Of a DNA stretch of 64,000 nt, positions 58,942 through 64,000 are shown in pieces. The notes under the pieces were generated by a model, which ran no database searches, was not told where the DNA came from, and was given only the letters and a program-made list of their open reading frames with translations. The stretch is from contig CAVUHL010000003.1 of assembly GCA_963741305.1 (NCBI GenBank), positions 2,108,001 through 2,172,000 of the forward strand. Reading direction: 5' to 3'. Numbering within the stretch: position 1 is the stretch's first letter; each line of letters begins with the position of its first letter. The position numbers were made by a program, and so were the translations under genes. The DNA comes from DATMER01 sp963741305. Its GTDB lineage: Bacteria; Acidobacteriota; Thermoanaerobaculia; Multivoradales; UBA5704.

Positions 58942-60155
58942 GCCGCCTCCTGCGCGAGGGAGCCTGCGGCTTCGTGGATCGATTCCGCGAGGAAATTCAG
59001 ATGCACCGGCTCGAAGCGCTCATTCCAGGGAAGGACGAGTATCTGGTCCAGCGCTTCGGAGACGCCAGGGAAGCGGGAGCGGTGGTAATCGAGGGCCTCG
59101 GGGCGTGCCAGCGTGAAGGGCCAGCGGCTCTGCCCGAAGGTCCGTTGGCTCTGGAAGACCGCGCACTCAAAGGCCGGCTTCTGGATGTAGCGCGGCGCCG
59201 CGGCGATTCCCCTCTGCTGGAGCCGGGCGCCCAGGGCCACGGCGCCACCCGGAACGATCGCGGGATCGACCCGCAGGCAGTAGCGCCAATAGGAGTGGAC
59301 GCTCCCGGCGCGGACGAGTGGCGTCGAGATGCCCGGCAGATCCTTGAGCATCGTGGTCAGCCGGGAGGCGTTGGCGATCCGCCGCTCGACGAAAGCTTCG
59401 AGCCGCGGGAGCTGCGCCAGGGCGACCGCCCCCTGGAGCTCGCTCAGGCGGTAGTTGAGGGCGAGGAAGGTATGGTCCGGCGCCGGATCGCCGTAGCCCC
59501 AGGCCTTGTTGACGAAGTGGGACATGCGGCGCGCCAGGGCGTCGTCCTGGGTGACCACGAGGCCGCCCTCGCCGCACGTGACGTGCTTGCCCTGTTGCAG
59601 GCTGAAGACGCCGATCGTGCCCATGGTCCCGGCCACCCGGCCCTGGTCGCGGGCGAGGAACGCCTGCGCGCAGTCCTCGATGATGGGGATCCCCCGGCCG
59701 AGGGCGAGCTCCAGGATGGGGCCCATGTCACATGGATTCCCGAACAGGTGGGTGACGGCGATGGCGCGGGTGCGCTCGCCGAGGCAGGGCTCGATCGTGG
59801 CGGCCGTGACGTTGCAGGTCGCGGGATCGACGTCGGCGAAGACCGGGATGGCTCCCTGGTAGAGGATCGGCGCGATCGCTCCCATGTCGGTGATGGGGGA
59901 GGTGACGATCTCGTCGCCCGGCTCGGGATCGATCGCCGCCACGGCCGTGTGGAAGGCCGCCGTGCCGGACGAGCAGGCCAGGGCGTGACGCACGCCGAGA
60001 GTCCCGGTAAAGCCGCGCTCCAGCTCATGGACGACGGTTCCCTTGGTACTGGTCAGTTTGCCGCTGCCTAGGACCTGGGCCAGCAGGGCCAGCTCTTCCT
60101 TCCCGAAGCTGCGCCCCGAAGCGTCCTGGTCCGAAGGTAGAGAGATGTCACTCAT
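58938..60155 (-). CDS. DegT/DnrJ/EryC1/StrS-family aminotransferase
   Basis: 405 residues from the ATG at 60155. A longer frame upstream lies within the neighbouring gene and is rejected. PLP Lys190 in SLQQGKHVTCGEGG; substrate loop CSSGTAAFH; IIEDCAQA. It transfers an amino group to a keto-sugar nucleotide. With the Gfo/Idh enzyme and the acetyltransferase it forms a complete route to an acetamido sugar. ATGA overlaps at both ends. Confidence 0.92.
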   Translation of the reverse strand: MSDISLPSDQDASGRSFGKEELALLAQVLGSGKLTSTKGTVVHELERGFTGTLGVRHALACSSGTAAFHTAVAAIDPEPGDEIVTSPITDMGAIAPILYQGAIPVFADVDPATCNVTAATIEPCLGERTRAIAVTHLFGNPCDMGPILELALGRGIPIIEDCAQAFLARDQGRVAGTMGTIGVFSLQQGKHVTCGEGGLVVTQDDALARRMSHFVNKAWGYGDPAPDHTFLALNYRLSELQGAVALAQLPRLEAFVERRIANASRLTTMLKDLPGISTPLVRAGSVHSYWRYCLRVDPAIVPGGAVALGARLQQRGIAAAPRYIQKPAFECAVFQSQRTFGQSRWPFTLARPEALDYHRSRFPGVSEALDQILVLPWNERFEPVHLNFLAESIHEAAGSLAQEAA

Positions 60156-61819
60156 GATGAGCTCCCGAAGACGACGGTTGAAGGCCGGCGCCGCCCGAGC
60201 AGCCTGAGGGCAGCCAGCCGGAAGAGAAGCCGGAGATGTCCCGCCACCGAGCGCAGGACCTTCATCTTGGATCGGCCGAGGAGCCGTGCTTCGAGCGTGG
60301 CCGGGTGCTCCACGACGGTCGAGCCCTGGAGGTCCAGCCGGGCGAGGATCTCGGCGATCCCGAGGAACCCCTCCTCGCGCAGATCGAGGCCGATATCGGC
60401 GACCGCCCTCCGGCGGTAGACGCGGAAGCAGCTCGTGTAGGTGTGAAGCTTCTGCCGCAGCACGCACCGATAGAGGAAGGAGGCGCCGCGGGAGAGCGAC
60501 AGCCGCCAGGCCGGCACGTTCAGCACCCGGCCCTCCGGGTGGTAGGGCGAGGCCGTGACCAGATCGACCCCGTCCACGAGCCGGGGGATCATCTCGGCCA
60601 GACGGTGAGGGTCATAGGTGCAGTCGCAGTCGATCGAGCAGACGATCTCCGTGCGCGCGGCGCGGATGCCAGTCAAGATTGCGGCCGCCACGCCGCGGTT
60701 GCTCTCGTGCCCGATCAGGGTGCAGTCCGGCCGCGAACCGAAGAGCCGGCCGAGGGCCTCCCACGTACGGTCGCGGCTCCCGTCGTCCACGAAGAGGAAG
60801 GAGATCTCGTAGTCCCGGCCGAGCGCCGCCGCCACGTTGCGCAGCGTGTTGGCCAGGTACTCCAGGGAGCCTTCCTCGTTGAAGCAGGGGACGACGAGGC
60901 TCACCGGCACGCGGGCGGACGGCAGCCTCGACACTACGGCGGGGGGAACAGCTTCGGGCTTCTGCGGCACAGCGGCATACTCCAACCCGAGGTATTCCGC
61001 CACGTTCATGACCTGGAACGTCCGGAAGTAGTCCTCGAGGACCCATTCCATCTTGTCGAGGTTGCGGTAGTGGCGGAGCCGGGTCAGCAGCGAGCCGGTG
61101 TTGAGCAGCGGCTGCGCGGGATCGAGCTCCCACACGTGGAAGTACATGACGAAGGGGGAGCAGTGCCGCCGGTGCCAGCTCCGGACGAGAGGCTTGACCA
61201 GGGTGTGGGGGAGCTGCCGGAACCAGTTGCCCCCCGCCAGCGGAAGGGCAAGGCCGCACAGGTTCCAGGACGAGGGCGGGATCTCCCAGAGCACCTGGCC
61301 GCCCGCGGCGTGGCGGTGCACGGTGTGCTGCCAGGGCTCGAAGCGCCGTAAAAAGGGGCGGATGCTGGAGTCGTAGACGTAGCCTTCTTCGGCCACGATG
61401 TCGAGGGCCCAGAGGTCGGAAGGCCGCAGGAAGTGGGGCACCCGGTGGCCGAGGACGCGGAGGCCGGTCGCTCGCTCCAGGGCTTCTCTTGAGCGCCGCA
61501 GGTCTTCACGGAACTCCGCGGGAGACATTTGCCTGATCGTGCGGTGCCAATAGCCGCCGCTCGCCACCTCGTGTCCCCGCCGGGCGATCTCGCGCACCAC
61601 CTCCGGCATGGCGTCCGCGACCCAGCCGAGCACGAAGAACGTGGCGCGGATGCCGAAGGCGTCACAGAGATCGAGGGCCTTGTGGGTGTTGCGGGCGATG
61701 CGGGTCTCGAACCGGTACCAGTTGTCGCGGTGGATGATCCCCTCGAAGGAGCCCACCTGGTAGTAGTCCTCGACGCCGACGGTGAGGAGCACGCGGTCCG
61801 ACACGGCTGAGAGACCCAT
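60152..61819 (-). CDS. pseudo-deacetylase fused to family-2 glycosyltransferase
   Basis: 555 residues. Residues 8-290 follow the XrtA-associated (DUF3473) deacetylase plan: VGVEDYYQVGSF, RATFFVLGW, GHEVASGGYWHRTI, GHRVPHF. The usual Asp is Gly15 and the first metal His is Gly88 (family S-H-G-Y-x-H), so activity is doubtful. From about 308 a GT2 domain starts (VSLVVPCFNEE, FLFVDDGSRDRT, DCDCTYDP), with a C-terminal YTSCFRVYRR. First gene of the glycan operon; it could prime or elongate a polyprenyl-linked glycan. Confidence 0.85.
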   Translation of the reverse strand: MGLSAVSDRVLLTVGVEDYYQVGSFEGIIHRDNWYRFETRIARNTHKALDLCDAFGIRATFFVLGWVADAMPEVVREIARRGHEVASGGYWHRTIRQMSPAEFREDLRRSREALERATGLRVLGHRVPHFLRPSDLWALDIVAEEGYVYDSSIRPFLRRFEPWQHTVHRHAAGGQVLWEIPPSSWNLCGLALPLAGGNWFRQLPHTLVKPLVRSWHRRHCSPFVMYFHVWELDPAQPLLNTGSLLTRLRHYRNLDKMEWVLEDYFRTFQVMNVAEYLGLEYAAVPQKPEAVPPAVVSRLPSARVPVSLVVPCFNEEGSLEYLANTLRNVAAALGRDYEISFLFVDDGSRDRTWEALGRLFGSRPDCTLIGHESNRGVAAAILTGIRAARTEIVCSIDCDCTYDPHRLAEMIPRLVDGVDLVTASPYHPEGRVLNVPAWRLSLSRGASFLYRCVLRQKLHTYTSCFRVYRRRAVADIGLDLREEGFLGIAEILARLDLQGSTVVEHPATLEARLLGRSKMKVLRSVAGHLRLLFRLAALRLLGRRRPSTVVFGSSS

Positions 61820-61952
61820 CGGAGAATCCTTTCCCGGTAGCCGCTATTTCTGGTACTGCTGTGCATCAGTTACTGCAAGGGTTGAGCCACCCCCCTTCCT
61901 CGGGGAAGCTCCCGAAGAACCCCTTCCATGGAGCGGGTTTGCGGGAGAAACT

Positions 61953-61979
61953 TTTACGAGTGCCTGCCCAGGCTATACA
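61953..61979 (+). promoter_or_regulatory. weak promoter candidate for dnaB
   Basis: TTTACG (61953-61958), 15-bp spacer, TATACA (61974-61979), 115 bp before the dnaB ATG. The -10 is good, the -35 poor and the spacer short. The 275-bp gap 61820-62094 must also hold the glycan operon promoter on the other strand. I see nothing else there. Confidence 0.3.
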
Positions 61980-62094
61980 AAACAAGATCGTCATATAGCG
62001 ATGATTGTCTGCCCCGGCGCGGATCTCGCGGATGGTGGGAGGAGAGGCACTAGAGATAGAATGTCAGGCCAGGGTCAGCCCTGCCTGAACACTC

Positions 62095-63453
62095 ATGATC
62101 GACGTCCTCCCGCAGCAGAAGTCGCTGCCTTACAGCGAAGAGTCCGAGCGCGCCGTGCTCGGCGGCATCCTTTTGGATCCGTCCGTGCTGCCCACGGTCT
62201 CCGGCCGGCTCAAGTCCGAGGACTTCTACCTGGAGCGCCACCAGGTCCTCTACCAGGCGATGCTCGAGCTGCAGGAGGCGCAGACCGAGATCGACCTGCG
62301 CACCCTCCAGGCCAAGCTGGAGCAGCAGGGCCGGTTCGAGTCCACCGGCGGCATCTCCTACCTGGCGACGCTCGACCTCGATCTACCTGACATCGGGCGG
62401 ATCGACGCCTACACGGAGATCGTCAAGGAGCGCTCGGTCCGGCGGCGGCTCATCCAGGCTTCGGGCCAGATCATCCGCGACTGCCTGGACGGCGGCCTCA
62501 ACGCGAACGAGGCGCTGGGCCGCGCCGAGCAGTCGATCCTCGGCCTGGGCGAAGAGGCGATCCGCCGCGGCTTCACCGTCATCGGCGACGTCTTCCACAC
62601 GACCCTGGAAGAGCTGGAGGAGCGCCCCGGCTCGATGCTCACCGGGGTGCCGAGCGGCTTCATCGACTTCGACCGCATCAGCCACGGGCTCAACCGGGGC
62701 AACCTGATCATCATCGCCGGCCGTCCGGGCATGGGGAAGACCAGCTTCGCGCTCAACGTGGCCCAGCATGTCGCCATCCGGGAGCGCAAGGCCGTGGGCG
62801 TCTACTCGCTGGAGATGAGCCAGCAGGAATTGGCGCTGCGCGTCCTCTGCTCCGAGGCGGATATTTCCTTCAGCAAGCTGAGGGCGGGCCACCTTTCCCA
62901 GAAGGAGTGGTCGAAGATCGTCACGACCGTCCGCACGATCGGCGACGCGCCGCTGTTCATCGACGACTCGCCCAATCCGACCCTGCTGGAGGTCGCCTCC
63001 AAGGCCCGCCGCCTGAAGGCAGAGAAGGGCCTCTCCCTGGTCATCCTCGACTACCTCCAGCTCATGCAGGCCGGCGGCAAGTATGAGAACCGCAACCTGG
63101 AGATCGCCGCCATCAGCCGCGGCCTGAAGCAGCTCGCCAAGGAGCTGGAGCTCCCCGTCATCGCCCTCTCCCAGCTCTCCCGCCAGCCCGAGCGGCGGGG
63201 CAGCGACCACCGGCCGCAGCTCGCGGACCTTCGTGAATCGGGCTCAATCGAGCAAGACGCAGACATGGTCGCCTTCGTCTATCGCGACGAGGTCTACAGC
63301 CCCACGGACGAGAACAAGGGGCTCGCCGAGCTGATCATCTCGAAGCACCGCAACGGCGAGACCGGGGTGGTCGAGCTGGTGTTCATCGGCGAGACGACTT
63401 CCTTCCGCAACCTGGACCGGCATGGATTCGACAGCAGCTCCGCACCCTTCTGA
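62095..63453 (+). CDS. dnaB: replicative DNA helicase DnaB
   Basis: 452 residues. N-terminal helical domain with PYSEESERAVLGGILLDPS, then RecA-like domain with Walker A AGRPGMGKTS (209-218), VYSLEMSQQEL, Walker B LVILDYLQLM and SRQPERRGSDHRPQLADLRESGSIEQDAD. Hexameric fork helicase, length normal, no intein. The alr gene overlaps its 3' end by 32 nt, a common dnaB-alr order. Confidence 0.97.
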   Translation: MIDVLPQQKSLPYSEESERAVLGGILLDPSVLPTVSGRLKSEDFYLERHQVLYQAMLELQEAQTEIDLRTLQAKLEQQGRFESTGGISYLATLDLDLPDIGRIDAYTEIVKERSVRRRLIQASGQIIRDCLDGGLNANEALGRAEQSILGLGEEAIRRGFTVIGDVFHTTLEELEERPGSMLTGVPSGFIDFDRISHGLNRGNLIIIAGRPGMGKTSFALNVAQHVAIRERKAVGVYSLEMSQQELALRVLCSEADISFSKLRAGHLSQKEWSKIVTTVRTIGDAPLFIDDSPNPTLLEVASKARRLKAEKGLSLVILDYLQLMQAGGKYENRNLEIAAISRGLKQLAKELELPVIALSQLSRQPERRGSDHRPQLADLRESGSIEQDADMVAFVYRDEVYSPTDENKGLAELIISKHRNGETGVVELVFIGETTSFRNLDRHGFDSSSAPF

Positions 63454-64000
63454 CCTCGAAGCCGCTCTGCGTCCCGCCTGGGTCGACGTCGACCTGGAGG
63501 CCTTGGAGAGCAACGTGGCCCTGGTGAAAGCCCGGATGGGGGAGGGCACCCGCACCATGGCGGTCGTCAAGGCCGACGGCTATGGCCATGGCGCCGTGGG
63601 GGTCAGCCGCACCCTCGAAGCTGCCGGAGTGGACTGGCTCGGGGTCGCGCTCCTCGAAGAAGGGGCCGAGATCCGCCGCGCCGGCATCGAGATGCCGATC
63701 CTGGTGCTGGGCACGGCCCGGCCCGCCAAGATCGCGCTCTATCGCCGGTACCGCCTGATCCCGACCGTCTCCAGCCTGGCCGAGCTGGCCCTCTGGCGCG
63801 ACTGGACCTCGGGCAACGCCCGGCCCCAGCCGGTCCACCTCAAGGTCAACACGGGCATGGGCCGGCTCGGCGTCGCCATGGAAGAGGTGCCTCGGGCCCT
63901 GGAGGTTCTGCGCGGCACGCAGACCCTCGCATTCGCCGGGCTGCTCTCCCATTTCGGGGATGCGGACGACCTCGCCAGCCCCCGCAACGATCTGCAGGCG
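63422..64000 (+). CDS. alr: alanine racemase, 3'-truncated by window edge
   Basis: 193 residues are visible; the frame stays open to the window end. PLP-binding Lys50 in MAVVKADGYGHG, then WLGVALLEEGAEIR, VHLKVNTGMGRLG and LLSHFGDADD, all typical of Alr. Makes D-alanine for peptidoglycan. The ATG at 63422 lies inside dnaB (32-nt overlap); a later in-frame start would remove conserved N-terminal residues (WVDVDLEALE), so this start is kept. Confidence 0.95.
   Translation, partial: MDSTAAPHPSDLEAALRPAWVDVDLEALESNVALVKARMGEGTRTMAVVKADGYGHGAVGVSRTLEAAGVDWLGVALLEEGAEIRRAGIEMPILVLGTARPAKIALYRRYRLIPTVSSLAELALWRDWTSGNARPQPVHLKVNTGMGRLGVAMEEVPRALEVLRGTQTLAFAGLLSHFGDADDLASPRNDLQA

Noticed and set aside
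1..64000. tRNA or rRNA genes
   Set aside because: Intergenic gaps were read on both strands for cloverleaf and rRNA-like conserved stretches; none was convincing by eye. A tRNAscan run would be decisive.

Overview
The window is GC-rich chromosomal DNA, most likely from an Acidobacteriota (possibly Thermoanaerobaculia-like) bacterium. The best taxonomic clue is an 826-residue duplicated MacB/FtsX-type permease of the ADOP class, typical of that phylum. Long secreted proteins with an acidobacterial-style C-terminal domain and a cre-like two-component locus agree with this, but no rRNA or marker phylogeny is available. The window opens inside metG and closes inside alr.

Left part (1-8.7 kb): metG and tatD overlap as core genes. 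A small gene and a truncated nucleotidyltransferase remnant follow, then about 690 bp of degenerate 20-21-bp tandem repeats in front of a coiled-coil protein. From 3.9 to 7 kb the composition becomes AT-richer. Several short unrelated genes (a WH-motif protein, a membrane-anchored beta protein, two small membrane proteins) are separated by attC-like sites. This looks like an integron cassette cluster with no integrase in the window. A P-loop kinase, a second short-period array and a predicted tyrosine phosphatase follow.

Centre-left (8.8-20.5 kb) is an accessory/defence segment. The ADOP permease is intact, but its last 103 bp recur 3.5 kb downstream at 93% identity with mostly silent differences. 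Between the two copies lies a compact three-gene module: a DUF262 protein, an AAA ATPase of DUF3696 type and a protein of unknown function. Next to it, on the other strand, a 928-residue CHAT (caspase-like) protein is tightly coupled to a metallo-beta-lactamase-fold protein. A divergent Asp-box protein lies on the other side. These are the best candidates for an undescribed conflict system.

Middle (20.5-44.7 kb): lipoproteins and secreted beta-propeller proteins, a 1618-residue secreted M23 peptidase with many Ig/Fn3-like domains, a poorly coding 1.2-kb stretch containing hairpins and a third repeat array, a metallophosphatase, a PQQ-propeller/LolA-like fusion, an ABC-2 exporter operon, a lipase-like hydrolase, an RsbQ-like hydrolase paired with a PAS hybrid histidine kinase, and an MFS exporter.

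Right part (44.7-64 kb): a CreB/CreC-like two-component pair divergent from creD, a RES toxin with its antitoxin (which has an unusual glycine-zipper N-terminus), an amino-acid dehydrogenase, a membrane protein and a polysaccharide deacetylase. A perfectly 21-bp-phased GTAC repeat array follows. A six-gene surface-glycan operon reads leftward from 61.8 kb with 4-nt overlaps at most junctions. Its first gene fuses a deacetylase fold lacking key residues to a family-2 glycosyltransferase. dnaB and alr close the window.
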